This document shows, one piece after another, positions 43,082 through 52,219 of a DNA stretch of 64,000 bases (positions are counted from its first letter, which is position 1; every line of letters starts with the position of its first letter). The notes beneath the pieces are model-generated. The model saw only the letters and a program-made list of their open reading frames with translations, ran no database searches and was not told where the DNA came from. The stretch spans positions 1 through 64,000 of the forward strand of contig JAPDQB010000005.1 in assembly GCA_034506175.1 (NCBI GenBank), given 5' to 3'. Both the position numbers and the translations under genes were made by a program. The stretch is from a candidate division KSB1 bacterium (GTDB lineage Bacteria > Zhuqueibacterota > Zhuqueibacteria > Zhuqueibacterales > Zhuqueibacteraceae).

Positions 43082-44695
43082 TCAATCCAAATACAACAGC
43101 AGGTTAGAACGATTGGTTTTGTTCGGATGAAAATAATGGCACGTCACGCAGCGATTGGAAGTTTCCTCGCGGTTGTGACAGGCACGGCAGTTTTCAATAT
43201 CCGGAATATTTTGAATCGCGGCGCGGTCTTGCACGTTCTTGACCGTCGCCGCGGCCTCGTCCCGCTGCGGCGGGATGATCGGAATTTGCGCATGACATTC
43301 CAGGCATCGCCGCTGCACGATGTGTGCGCGATGGTTGAATTCGGCGCGCTGTAAAATTCGCTGATCTTTTTGCACGCGCCAAATCGCAGCGTTTTCGACC
43401 GTATGACACTCGCGGCAGGGGGCGGTCAACGACGCCGCCAAATCATTGAGCCTGGCGATTTGATCGGGATTCAAGCTTGTATTTGCTTTTGCCGCCGGCC
43501 AGACAAATTTCGCCGCGCCGTTCAAAAGCGGCTGGCGTTGAATTTTGTTGCGCGCGGCTTTAAGCAGCGAGTCGATTTTGGCCAGCTCGCTTTGCACCTC
43601 CGGCTCCGGCCTGCCGCGCAAACCGGCCGCCTGCTCTTGCAGGGTTTGAATCGCTTCCAGATAAATTGACTTTTCCGCTGCCGGTTGATTTTGCCCGCCA
43701 GTTCCGCCGGCGGTTTTGAGCAATTCGGCCAAGCCGAGATTGGGATAAAGCATGCGCTGGATCGTTTTCAAATTTTCCAAAACCCACGGGTCTTTATGAC
43801 GAACCGGCGATTTCACCAGGCGATTGCCGGGCTTAATTTGAAACTCATTGGGATTGGTGTTGAACGCCCACATCACGCCGGGGCTGCGCCGGCGGCGAAT
43901 GGCTTCGAGCGTTTCAACACCGGGCTCCGACAAAGCATCGGCAGTTTTCATTTTGAGCGGCGGCGTTGCAACATTGCCGTTCAAATGACAGGCGCTGCAA
44001 TGCCTCTCAAATGCAATTGGCTCAAAGTGTCTGCCGTCAGGCTGCGGGTTATGGCAATACAAGCAGGCTCTCTCGATATCCATCAGTTTTTCGCGTTTGA
44101 CGATTTCCTTGACGTGCTTGATGTGAGTGAATGCCAGGGTCGAGTCATCTGAAAATTTTTTGGCAACAAACTGAAATTGCGGATGATTGTTGTTGAACGA
44201 GCCGTAAACGTGACACGAGGTGCAATAGGCATCCGGCACATTGATGATCAAGGCATTGCGGCCCTGATGTTCCTGGTGGCAGACGGCGCAAGCAGTTTCT
44301 TTGGTGGCAAAATTGGCTGCGGCGGTTTTTAGCCGCTGCATCTCGCCGGAGCGATAAACGTAGTGGCCGGCAAACGTATAGACGCCGAGTTTGTCGCCGG
44401 TTTTCTCGTGGCATGCCGAGCATTTGGCGCTGGTTGCGGCTTTAAAAGGCTCGTGACACGAGACGCAATCTCTTTCAAATTTGGCGTGAGGCGATGAGAG
44501 CGGACCACTGGCGACAATGCTTTTTTTGAGAAAGAAAAAATCAATGACATAATAACCCAAAATGCCAAGACACATCAACCCGCCGGCGACCATCATGGCC
44601 GGTCGGGGATTAGAGTAGATATATCGGCGCGAAACCGAAAGCTTCAACTCGCTGAAAGCGCCTTTGTTCTTTTTGTTATCTTCTTTCGAATTCAA
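43082..44695 (-). CDS. Membrane-anchored decahaem cytochrome c
   Basis: A 537-residue protein. A basic, hydrophilic N-terminus is followed by one transmembrane helix (about 34-57, PAMMVAGGLMCLGILGYYVI) that leaves the rest in the periplasm. Ten CXXCH motifs are visible: CVSCH, CSACH, CAVCH, CTSCH, CLYCH, CSACH, CRECH, CLECH, CRACH and CVTCH. The middle (about 270-390) has a haem-free helical insert. It is encoded next to the b-type membrane protein, so a quinol-to-periplasm electron step through this pair is plausible, in the manner of NrfH/CymA-like systems though unrelated in size. Confidence 0.88.
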   Translation of the reverse strand: MNSKEDNKKNKGAFSELKLSVSRRYIYSNPRPAMMVAGGLMCLGILGYYVIDFFFLKKSIVASGPLSSPHAKFERDCVSCHEPFKAATSAKCSACHEKTGDKLGVYTFAGHYVYRSGEMQRLKTAAANFATKETACAVCHQEHQGRNALIINVPDAYCTSCHVYGSFNNNHPQFQFVAKKFSDDSTLAFTHIKHVKEIVKREKLMDIERACLYCHNPQPDGRHFEPIAFERHCSACHLNGNVATPPLKMKTADALSEPGVETLEAIRRRRSPGVMWAFNTNPNEFQIKPGNRLVKSPVRHKDPWVLENLKTIQRMLYPNLGLAELLKTAGGTGGQNQPAAEKSIYLEAIQTLQEQAAGLRGRPEPEVQSELAKIDSLLKAARNKIQRQPLLNGAAKFVWPAAKANTSLNPDQIARLNDLAASLTAPCRECHTVENAAIWRVQKDQRILQRAEFNHRAHIVQRRCLECHAQIPIIPPQRDEAAATVKNVQDRAAIQNIPDIENCRACHNREETSNRCVTCHYFHPNKTNRSNLLLYLD

Positions 44696-44726
44696 GTTTG
44701 GAAAAAAGCTTTTGATTTCTTGACGC

Positions 44727-44740
44727 GGTACACGTGTAAC
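44727..44740. promoter_or_regulatory. 14-bp palindromic motif between the b-type and decahaem genes
   Basis: GGTACACGTGTAAC, with the perfect core TACACGTGTA (44729-44738), in the 66-nt gap. It might be an operator or simply chance. Confidence 0.3.
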
Positions 44741-44761
44741 GTGCTCACTGTGAAAACTTTT

Positions 44762-45613
44762 TTAGTAATAGAGCACGGCAAACAAATGCAATCCCAGTAA
44801 AACCAGCAGAACGAGCGACGCCGGCACATGCGTGTAGAGCCATAAGCGCAGGAGGCGCTGCAGCGTGTAATGCGCATCGATTTCGAGTTTGGTTTTGTAC
44901 AAGGCTTCCAACTTGTTCAAATTTTCCTTTTCGGCGAGGGGGAGAAATCCACGCAAATATTCAAATTGTTTCAGTCGCGCTTGAATGCCGCCGGTGATAT
45001 CGATGCAATAAATTAAACGTGGCCGCGGCGTGACCAGCGCCATGGCGATTTGCTTTTGATAAAAATCCTTGATCCCGCTTTGCGGGGCGCAGCTTTCCAT
45101 CAAGGCCTCGACCTGTTCGCCGATTTCCTGGATGAGCTCGGGAATACGCTCGTAAACCACTTCGATGGCGAGGCCGGAGGTCAGAAGCTTGGGAATCCAT
45201 TTTTGCAAAATGACGCCGAAAAAACCGCTCGCCGTGACCCAGATGCTGAGAAACCAAAGCCACCAGGTGAGAATGCCATGCGGCTGGCGAAAGCCGGTGT
45301 GCATGAAAGTAAGCAGCAGAAACAGCGCGCCGCCGTAAAGATGAACGTGCAACCAGGTTTGCGCATTGCCGAATCCGGTTTTCAAAGCAAGTTTTGTCAA
45401 GCGGCGCTGCAATCCCAGCAACGCGGCGCCAATCATCAAGATGGCGGCAAGCGTGCCGTACGTCAAGCCCCATAAGTTGGAGGGACGAACGTCGAAGAAA
45501 ACGGCATTCAGCAAAAAGACGGTTCCACAAAGAACAACCGCCGCCGTGAACAAGCGCAAAGCAGATGATCTTGCGTTTCGCTTGATCAAATCAAAAAACA
45601 TTCTGCGAACCAT
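44762..45613 (-). CDS. b-type di-haem membrane protein (ferric-reductase-like H-x13-H)
   Basis: A 283-residue protein with five predicted helices. Helix 3 carries H91 and H105, and helix 5 carries H262 and H276. Both pairs are exactly 14 residues apart, the H-x13-H spacing that binds two stacked b haems in ferric reductase/NOX-like and some b561-type proteins. A hydrophilic insert of about 100 residues separates helices 4 and 5. It has no NAD(P)H domain, so it is more likely to take electrons from quinol and pass them to the neighbouring decahaem cytochrome. It is first in the block. Confidence 0.8.
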   Translation of the reverse strand: MVRRMFFDLIKRNARSSALRLFTAAVVLCGTVFLLNAVFFDVRPSNLWGLTYGTLAAILMIGAALLGLQRRLTKLALKTGFGNAQTWLHVHLYGGALFLLLTFMHTGFRQPHGILTWWLWFLSIWVTASGFFGVILQKWIPKLLTSGLAIEVVYERIPELIQEIGEQVEALMESCAPQSGIKDFYQKQIAMALVTPRPRLIYCIDITGGIQARLKQFEYLRGFLPLAEKENLNKLEALYKTKLEIDAHYTLQRLLRLWLYTHVPASLVLLVLLGLHLFAVLYY

Positions 45614-46010
45614 CGCTCACACAAACCTGTAAGTGAATTTCATATTCGTGCCGCTCCCCTCAGCCTTTTGCCATGGCTGATCAAGGTGATGTGTATAATT
45701 AAGGCATCTCCAAGCAGGCCGTCACATGAATTGGGCAAAATAGGTGCCAGGCTTTTAGGGGTGATTTTAAAAATTTCCGCAACTCACGCCTTATGATGGT
45801 ACATCTATTCAAGTCAACACCTCAAATTTTCTCTCGCGGCTAAGGAAAGGCCGGATTGTTTTATCCTTACACCAACGCTTCGCTTCCCAGGGACAGGGGT
45901 TCAACTCGACAGCCTCGTCATCTCGATACCTCACTGAGGCGTTGGATGCTGCCCAAGGCCACATGATCAATAAGTTTGGTTTCGCGAAAAATTTAAAAAA
46001 GAGGATACAC
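45614..46010. other. Divergent spacer of the redox block and the large secreted protein
   Basis: 397 bp with promoters expected in both directions. A TATAAT-like element lies near 45694 on the plus strand, but with no well-spaced -35. I saw no riboswitch or operator that I could name. AGAGGA at about 46001 is the Shine-Dalgarno for 46011. Confidence 0.4.
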
Positions 46011-49000
46011 ATGTCAACCTTGTCATGGACGCACGCAAGAGTTTCCGTCGCCGGCCACACCCCTATGGGTTTTCGCCAATTCATCAGCAGTGTGATTGGT
46101 TGCATTTTGCTGCTCGGCGTTACGTGGCCGCACGCCAAAGCTTTGGGCCAAACCCAGACGGGCGCAGCGATTGCGAAGATAACACGATCCGGCTTTGCCA
46201 AATCCAACCAGAATAAAGTTTTCTATCACGACGGCAAATGGTGGGCAATTGCCTACAACACCTCCGCTGATAAATGGTATGTTTGGCAATTTAGCAATGG
46301 TGCATGGGACAAAACTGTGGCACTCAACAAAAGCAAGAGTTATAAATATGACGCCGTTGTCAATTCCGCAGCCGGCAAACTTTACGTCATGGGGTCGCAT
46401 ACCAGCAGCTCGGAGTTTTGGCGCTTTTCGTATTCAACCAGCACGGCAACGTGGACGAAGGACGCAGGTTTCAAAGTCAATCCGGACTTCCCGAATGGCG
46501 ACGGCAGCAATCCCGTAAGTTTGATTCAAGCTTCGAATGGTGATTTGTGGATTTTTCGAGTGGCGGGAAATAAGCTGCAGGCCAAACGCTCCACCAATGG
46601 CGGTGCGAGCTGGTCGGCTGTCATTGATGTAAAAACCGGTTTGACGACGGCTTCGGGAACAACGGATGGCGTGGCTTTCACGGCAGGCGGTGGCGCTGCA
46701 GGCGCCATCGGCGTGGCTTATGGCGAAAGCGCTGCTGCCGGCAGCCAATACGGTTTTTTGATTCATCGCGACGGCGACCCGGAGAACGTGTGGGCGGATG
46801 AATCAACGGCATTGACATTTTTCGGCAGCGAACGCGCGGATAATAAGATTGCGGTAACCACTGATCAGTATAACAACGTTTATCTTTTTACGCAAAACGC
46901 CAACGTGAGCGGCGGCGCACCGAATAACACGTTATACAAACGCAGTAGCTCCGGCGTCTGGACGAAATTTGCGGTGAATGACAATACCTCCGGCCTGATT
47001 TGGAAGACGCCGGCCATCGTGGCAGATATTTCCAATGACGTGTTGTATGTAATGGGCGTTAATACTTCCACGCAATTTGCCGAATACAAGAGCTGCGCAA
47101 TCGGCGCGGAAGCAAGTTTGAGCACAGCCGCGGCGGCGACGATCCTGGCTGCAACCGGCGCGTCATTTGATGATTTAAGCGTGCCAACGCCGTTTGTCGA
47201 CGCCGCGAGCGGGCTGATGATTTGCGGCGACAATCTCGCGGCGAGTGATATTTGGTACAATCAAATCGCGTTGGGTTCAACCAGCAGCGGACAGCCTCCG
47301 ATTACCGTCAATGGCCTCAGCGTGGCGCCAAATGAAGCAAATACTGCCGGGAGTTACACCATCCCCTTTACACTCGGCAATCAAGGCGCCCTGACTGCCG
47401 GCAGCGAAACGATCACGATTCAATTTCCCGCCAACACTTCAGTGCCGAGCAGCATCGCGGCGAATCAAATGACCGTGAATGGAACGGCGGTGACGACGGT
47501 TGTTTCCAACAGCAACACGCGCGAAGTGATCATCACGACGCCGATCAATCTTCCCAACAACGCGAATGTGACGCTCGAGTTTGGCGCCGGCGCCAATCTG
47601 CTCAATCCGCCCAACGCTGGAAATTATTCGCTGCAAGCCTGGACGAGCGTGCAAACGTCCCCGGCTAATTCACCGAGTTATGTGATTACAGCAGCAACGA
47701 CGATGGTTTCTGCAGCAACCGTGACGCCGAATCCAACGGCGACGAATGCGGCATCCGCTTACACGATTGCTTTCAACCTAGGCAGCCATGGCCGTTTGGT
47801 TTCCGGCAGCACCATCACTTTGACATTCAACAATGCCACCACCGTAACGAACGGCAATCTCAGCGGCGTGCAAGTGAATGGTGTGAGCGCAACAGCGACT
47901 GGCAACAGCAGCAATAAAACGGTGGTGCTCGAGGTGCCGGCTTCATTGAGTCTCAGCAATGGCGCGGCGGTTACGCTGAGCCTGCCTTCATCGGCGATCA
48001 CGAATCCCTCAAGCCCCAGCAATTATACCCTCACGGTGGCAACAAGTGTGGAAACAACGCCGGTCACCTCCAACGCCTATGCGATTACCTCGTCGCCGCC
48101 ACCGCCGCCGGTGACTGGCGAAGACGAACCGATTTCCGGCACCACCGGCGGTTACGACAAGCCGCATCAAAACCGGCCTTTTTATCACGACGGGAGGTGG
48201 TGGACGGCGGCAAGAAAATCTTCCGACGGCAAATGGTATTTGTGGAAACTCAACGGCGCTTCCTGGTCGGCGGATTTGGAAATCGACAGCCGCAGCAGCA
48301 CACGGCCGGATTGCCATGTCGATTCGCCGGCAAATAAACTTTACATCCTGCTGGCTTCATCATCCAGCACGGGAACGAAAATCTTGCGCTTATCTTATTC
48401 CGGCAGCGCCTGGAGCATTGATGCCGGTTTTCCAGTGGTCTTGAGCAGCTTTACATTTTCGGGTGAATCTGGAAATGTTTTTGTCAAAGCAAAGAACGGC
48501 GAATTGTGGGCGTTTCGTTATTTTAGCGGCAAGGTGGAAGGCAAGCGCTCCAGCGACGACGGCTTGACGTGGTCGTCGACTTTCACGGTGACGAGCAGCC
48601 TGGTGAGCACCGGTTTGTGTGATGCGGTGGCGTTTTCGAGCGGCGGGGAAAATTACGTCGGCGTCGGCTACGCCGAGAACACGGCGACCAGCGGCAAGTT
48701 TGGTTTTCTCCTTCACAAAGACGGCGATGCAGACGGCGATTGGACGAACGAAACGGGCTTGATGCCGCAGTTTAGCAGCGCCCTGAGCGATGATCACCTG
48801 TCAATGGCCGTCAGCCCCAATAATGAAATCTTTTTTGTTTGTAAAACCCATCCCAATTCAAGCTCGGCAGCCGGCATCGGCTTGCTCAAGCGCAGCGCCG
48901 GCGGCAATTGGCAAAATTTTACGGTGCAACAAGGCGGCGGCTGGACAAGACCAGCGATCGTGATTGATGAAACCAACAAAGAGCTGTATGTTTTCGGCAC

Positions 49001-49562
49001 GCAGGAAGCTTCGCCGAAATACGGTCAATATAAGAAATGCGCGATCGGCAATGAAAATTCGTTGAAAAATGCGACGCCGGTGAATATTTTTGACGATAGC
49101 GGCTTCAATAATCTTTCCGTGCCGCAGCATCGCGTGACCGGCGCGACGGAGATGCTGGTGTGTGTCGAAAAAAGTTCGGGCAGCGAGATTTGGTACAACC
49201 TGCTGCCGATTTCAGGCAGCGGCTCATCAACAAAATCGGCGGCTAATTTTGTATCGGATAACGGCGCGGAAGTTGTGGACGACGGCGAGCTGCCGCGAAT
49301 TTTGGCGTATCCAAATCCGTTTAATCCGGCAACGACGATTCGTTTCAAGCTGACCGCGCCGGCGCCGGTCACGCTGCAAATTTTCAATCTGCGCGGCGCA
49401 CTGGTGAGAACGTTGCTTGATCGTGATCTCGACAGCGGCACGCACGAGCAGTTCTGGAATGGCCGCGACAATTTTGGCCGGCAAGTGGCGAGTGGAACAT
49501 ATTTTTATCGCTTGCGCCTGGGCGCGGCAGTTTGGCGGGGACGGTTGGAGATGGTGAAATAA
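46011..49562 (+). CDS. Large secreted protein with two sialidase-like repeats, Ig-like domains and a FlgD/T9SS-type tail
   Basis: 1183 residues from the ATG at 46011 (AGAGGA 6 nt upstream). A longer frame from 45942 is rejected. A signal sequence precedes AKALGQT. Two matching blade-rich regions, about 46190-47280 and 48160-49210, share openings such as FYHDGKWWAIAYN and FYHDGRWWTAARK, and look like BNR/sialidase-type propellers. Between them lie two similar Ig-like repeats (TNAASAYTIAFNLG-type). The end has YPNPFNPATTIRFKL, then LRGALVRTLLDRDLDSGTHE and the FlgD-like GTYFYRLR, which suggests sorting by a type IX-like secretion system. A substrate (glycan or polymer) and enzyme activity cannot be assigned. 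Confidence 0.7.
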   Translation: MSTLSWTHARVSVAGHTPMGFRQFISSVIGCILLLGVTWPHAKALGQTQTGAAIAKITRSGFAKSNQNKVFYHDGKWWAIAYNTSADKWYVWQFSNGAWDKTVALNKSKSYKYDAVVNSAAGKLYVMGSHTSSSEFWRFSYSTSTATWTKDAGFKVNPDFPNGDGSNPVSLIQASNGDLWIFRVAGNKLQAKRSTNGGASWSAVIDVKTGLTTASGTTDGVAFTAGGGAAGAIGVAYGESAAAGSQYGFLIHRDGDPENVWADESTALTFFGSERADNKIAVTTDQYNNVYLFTQNANVSGGAPNNTLYKRSSSGVWTKFAVNDNTSGLIWKTPAIVADISNDVLYVMGVNTSTQFAEYKSCAIGAEASLSTAAAATILAATGASFDDLSVPTPFVDAASGLMICGDNLAASDIWYNQIALGSTSSGQPPITVNGLSVAPNEANTAGSYTIPFTLGNQGALTAGSETITIQFPANTSVPSSIAANQMTVNGTAVTTVVSNSNTREVIITTPINLPNNANVTLEFGAGANLLNPPNAGNYSLQAWTSVQTSPANSPSYVITAATTMVSAATVTPNPTATNAASAYTIAFNLGSHGRLVSGSTITLTFNNATTVTNGNLSGVQVNGVSATATGNSSNKTVVLEVPASLSLSNGAAVTLSLPSSAITNPSSPSNYTLTVATSVETTPVTSNAYAITSSPPPPPVTGEDEPISGTTGGYDKPHQNRPFYHDGRWWTAARKSSDGKWYLWKLNGASWSADLEIDSRSSTRPDCHVDSPANKLYILLASSSSTGTKILRLSYSGSAWSIDAGFPVVLSSFTFSGESGNVFVKAKNGELWAFRYFSGKVEGKRSSDDGLTWSSTFTVTSSLVSTGLCDAVAFSSGGENYVGVGYAENTATSGKFGFLLHKDGDADGDWTNETGLMPQFSSALSDDHLSMAVSPNNEIFFVCKTHPNSSSAAGIGLLKRSAGGNWQNFTVQQGGGWTRPAIVIDETNKELYVFGTQEASPKYGQYKKCAIGNENSLKNATPVNIFDDSGFNNLSVPQHRVTGATEMLVCVEKSSGSEIWYNLLPISGSGSSTKSAANFVSDNGAEVVDDGELPRILAYPNPFNPATTIRFKLTAPAPVTLQIFNLRGALVRTLLDRDLDSGTHEQFWNGRDNFGRQVASGTYFYRLRLGAAVWRGRLEMVK

Positions 49563-49617
49563 GCTGATATTAGAAATTTCACTTGAATTGTATGCTCGAT
49601 ATGCGTATTATTAACTC

Positions 49618-49723
49618 ATGGAATTCGAATGGGACGAAGCTAAACGCGTCGACAATTTAAAAAATCATGGACTTGACTTTGAAGACGCGCGCTTCGTATT
49701 TTGAGAAAGGCGAATCAACGTGA
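49618..49723 (+). pseudogene. brnT: BrnT toxin with internal deletion
   Basis: The start MEFEWDEAKRVDNLKNHGLDF is the conserved N-terminus of BrnT. It stops at a TGA (49702-49704). In the next frame YFEKGEST and a TGA (49721-49723) fit the normal C-terminal end that overlaps the brnA start. About 50-60 residues between (with the catalytic part) are missing, so no toxin is made. Confidence 0.75.
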
Positions 49724-50064
49724 GCAAAACTATTATGCCCAAAAGCGATCTGAAACGAATTGATAAAATGCGAGATCAGGATATTGATTATTCCGATATT
49801 CCTCCTTTAACTGAGGAGCAACTCGCGTCAATGCAGCCATGGCGTGAAGTGCTGTCCGCGCTGGCGCGTGAAAAAACTCGTGTTACCATCAGTTTGGACG
49901 CAGACGTTCTCAAATGGTTTAAAAAGTTGGCTCAAAATAGCGGCGGCAAAAGTTATCAGGCTTTAATGAATGCAGTGCTCCGGCAATATATAGAGCTTCA
50001 CCAAGTTCCTCGCCAGAAAAGCCGGCGGCTGGTGAAGCAGGAAGAATTGCCGGCTGTAGAATAA
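49720..50064 (+). CDS. brnA: BrnA antitoxin
   Basis: A 114-residue protein starting at a GTG (AAAGG 9 nt upstream) that overlaps the end of the toxin remnant. The second half, VTISLDADVLKWFKKLAQNSGGKSYQALMNAVLRQYI, is the ribbon-helix-helix fold of BrnA antitoxins, which bind DNA and the BrnT toxin. The N-terminal half is acidic and would wrap the toxin. The antitoxin frame is intact although its toxin has been lost, so it may now act only as a repressor. Confidence 0.85.
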   Translation: MSKTIMPKSDLKRIDKMRDQDIDYSDIPPLTEEQLASMQPWREVLSALAREKTRVTISLDADVLKWFKKLAQNSGGKSYQALMNAVLRQYIELHQVPRQKSRRLVKQEELPAVE

Positions 50065-50109
50065 CGCCTTGCGCTTTTACGTTACGTTTTACATGCTGTG
50101 GGGCTTGAC

Positions 50110-52185
50110 CTATTTTCCTCCTTCGGCTGATGTTGCTCTCGTCTCCTTCGGCATGAGATATTTGTCGTACCAGCCCAGATAACGCTCCAGCCGATCCCGC
50201 TGATAACTCGGCTTGGTGATGCTGTGAAATTGGCCCGGGTAAATCACGAGCTGCGTGTCGATGCCGAGACTGCGCAAGGCTTGATACATTTGCTCGGAAT
50301 TGAGCAGCGGCACGTTGAAATCATCCTGGCCGCACAAAAAGAGCGTCGGCGTGACGATGCGATCGGCGCGAAAGAAGGGAAAGGAAACCCGCAGCCAAGC
50401 ATTGAGATTTTTCCACGGCACGCCAAGCTCCATTTCATACTCGCGAATATATTGATCGGTGCCGTAGCCGGCAAGAATGTTCGAAATGCTCGAGCCGCTC
50501 ACCGCGGCTTTGAAGCGCGTGTCCTGCGCGATAACGTAATTCGTCAACATGCCGCCGTAACTCCAGCCGCCGACGCCGAGCCGCTCGCGATCCGCCAGGC
50601 CTTGCGCCACCACATAATCAACCGCCGCCAAAACATCCTGCGCATCTTTATTTCCCCAATCCGCATAAATCGCCGTGGCAAATTTTTCGCCGCGGCCGGA
50701 ACTGCCGCGCGGGTTTGCCGCCACCACGACGTAGCCGCGCGCCGCAAAAAGCTGCCAATCGAACATGAACTCGTTGCTGAATTGGTACACCGGCCCGCCG
50801 TGAATGCGCAGAATCGCCGGATATTTTTTGCCTGCTTGGTAGCTCGGCGGTTTCACCACAAAACCGTTGATCGTCATGCCGTCTTTGTTTTTAAAACTGA
50901 TTTCTTCGACCGCGCCGAATTTGAGCCTGGCCAGCCAGTCGTTATTTTTGCGCGCCAGCGGCCGCAGCCATACGGCCGTAGGCGCCTGTTGATCGAGCGC
51001 AAAGACTTCAGGCGGCTCGTGCGGACGGCTCGCGAGCAAAACGATTTTGCCGTCCGGCGCGATATCGAAATCACTGATTTCGCATCGATCTTTCACGAGG
51101 TGCTCGACATTTCCGCCGCTTGCCGGCGCTTTGGCGAGCCACCTGGCACGATCTTCCTCCAGCAAAAAATAAAGCGCCGTGCCATCGCTCGACCATTGCG
51201 GTGCATGCATGTTGCGATCAATCGGCGCCAGCAATTTGGGCTGCCCGCCTGCTGCCGGAATAATGGCGATTTGATAAATGGCATAATAAATCAGCTTCGG
51301 CGGCCCGCCTTGCAGATAAGCAATGAACTTGCCGTCGGGGCTCCAAGCCGGCCGGCTCTCCCAATCCGGATGGCAATCCGCGCCTTCGAATGTCGTGAGT
51401 TGGCGAGCTTTGGCTCCGGCTTTGGCCTCGATAACATATAAATCGTAATTGTCGTGGCGATCCGCCTCCGGCCCGCGTTTGCTCACAAAAACCAGCGACG
51501 AGTTGTCGGGTGACCAGGCTGGAAAATATTCATCATCATTGCCGGGCGTCAGCAAATCCGCTTTGCGCGTCGCCAGATCGAAAATGTAAAGATGCTGGCG
51601 AAAATGACGCAAATAACCGGCCTCGTCTTTTTTGAATTGAAAGCGGTCGAGGACAATCGGCTTCGGTGTTTTCTTCTCATCTTTTTTGAGCGCCACCGCC
51701 TCCGAATCGGGGTCTTGCACGATCAGCGCCAGGCGCTTGCCGTCCGGCGACCAAACGTAATCATTCACCCCGCCTTTGAAGTCGGTGACCTTCTCCGCCT
51801 CGCCGCCCGCGCGATTTATCAGCCAAACCTGATCGGTTTCATCTTCAACATTTCGGCTGGAAAGAAACGCGAGATATTTGCCATCGGGGCTCCAGCGCGG
51901 CGTGTGCTCGTTTTCTTTGCTGAAGGTAAGCTGAATCGTCTTCGCGCCGTCCCAGCTCGTCATCCACAGGTCGCTGTTCTTTTTATCATCTTTCACCTCG
52001 GTGGCGCTGACGGTATAAACCACCCAGCCGCCATCCGGAGAAATTTGCGGGTCGCTAACCTCGCGCAGTGTAAAGAGATCATCGAGGGTGAGCAGGCGTT
52101 TCTCCGGCGTTTGCGCGATCAATGTCGGAGCAATCAACGTGATAAAAAGCAGAGAAACGGAAATGCGTTGAGTTGGTTTGCTCAT
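50110..52185 (-). CDS. S9-family prolyl-oligopeptidase-like peptidase
   Basis: A 691-residue protein from the ATG at 52185 (GGAGA 5 nt upstream). It has a signal peptide ending at PTLIAQ, so it acts in the periplasm or outside. An N-terminal beta-propeller (DPQISPDGGWVVYTVS, RWSPDGKYLAFLSSR and similar WSPDG repeats) gates an alpha/beta-hydrolase domain. The nucleophile is Ser in GGWSYGGM, the Asp is in GQDDFNVP and the His in QFHSI. This matches dipeptidyl/acylaminoacyl peptidases of family S9. Substrate preference is not readable. Confidence 0.9.
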   Translation of the reverse strand: MSKPTQRISVSLLFITLIAPTLIAQTPEKRLLTLDDLFTLREVSDPQISPDGGWVVYTVSATEVKDDKKNSDLWMTSWDGAKTIQLTFSKENEHTPRWSPDGKYLAFLSSRNVEDETDQVWLINRAGGEAEKVTDFKGGVNDYVWSPDGKRLALIVQDPDSEAVALKKDEKKTPKPIVLDRFQFKKDEAGYLRHFRQHLYIFDLATRKADLLTPGNDDEYFPAWSPDNSSLVFVSKRGPEADRHDNYDLYVIEAKAGAKARQLTTFEGADCHPDWESRPAWSPDGKFIAYLQGGPPKLIYYAIYQIAIIPAAGGQPKLLAPIDRNMHAPQWSSDGTALYFLLEEDRARWLAKAPASGGNVEHLVKDRCEISDFDIAPDGKIVLLASRPHEPPEVFALDQQAPTAVWLRPLARKNNDWLARLKFGAVEEISFKNKDGMTINGFVVKPPSYQAGKKYPAILRIHGGPVYQFSNEFMFDWQLFAARGYVVVAANPRGSSGRGEKFATAIYADWGNKDAQDVLAAVDYVVAQGLADRERLGVGGWSYGGMLTNYVIAQDTRFKAAVSGSSISNILAGYGTDQYIREYEMELGVPWKNLNAWLRVSFPFFRADRIVTPTLFLCGQDDFNVPLLNSEQMYQALRSLGIDTQLVIYPGQFHSITKPSYQRDRLERYLGWYDKYLMPKETRATSAEGGK

Positions 52186-52219
52186 GAAGCTCTCCAGGAA
52201 GATTGTTTTGGCAAAATTT

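Noticed and set aside
45614-46010. Cyclic-di-GMP or other riboswitch in the divergent spacer
   Set aside because: No matching conserved core; the sequence only has weak promoter-like elements.
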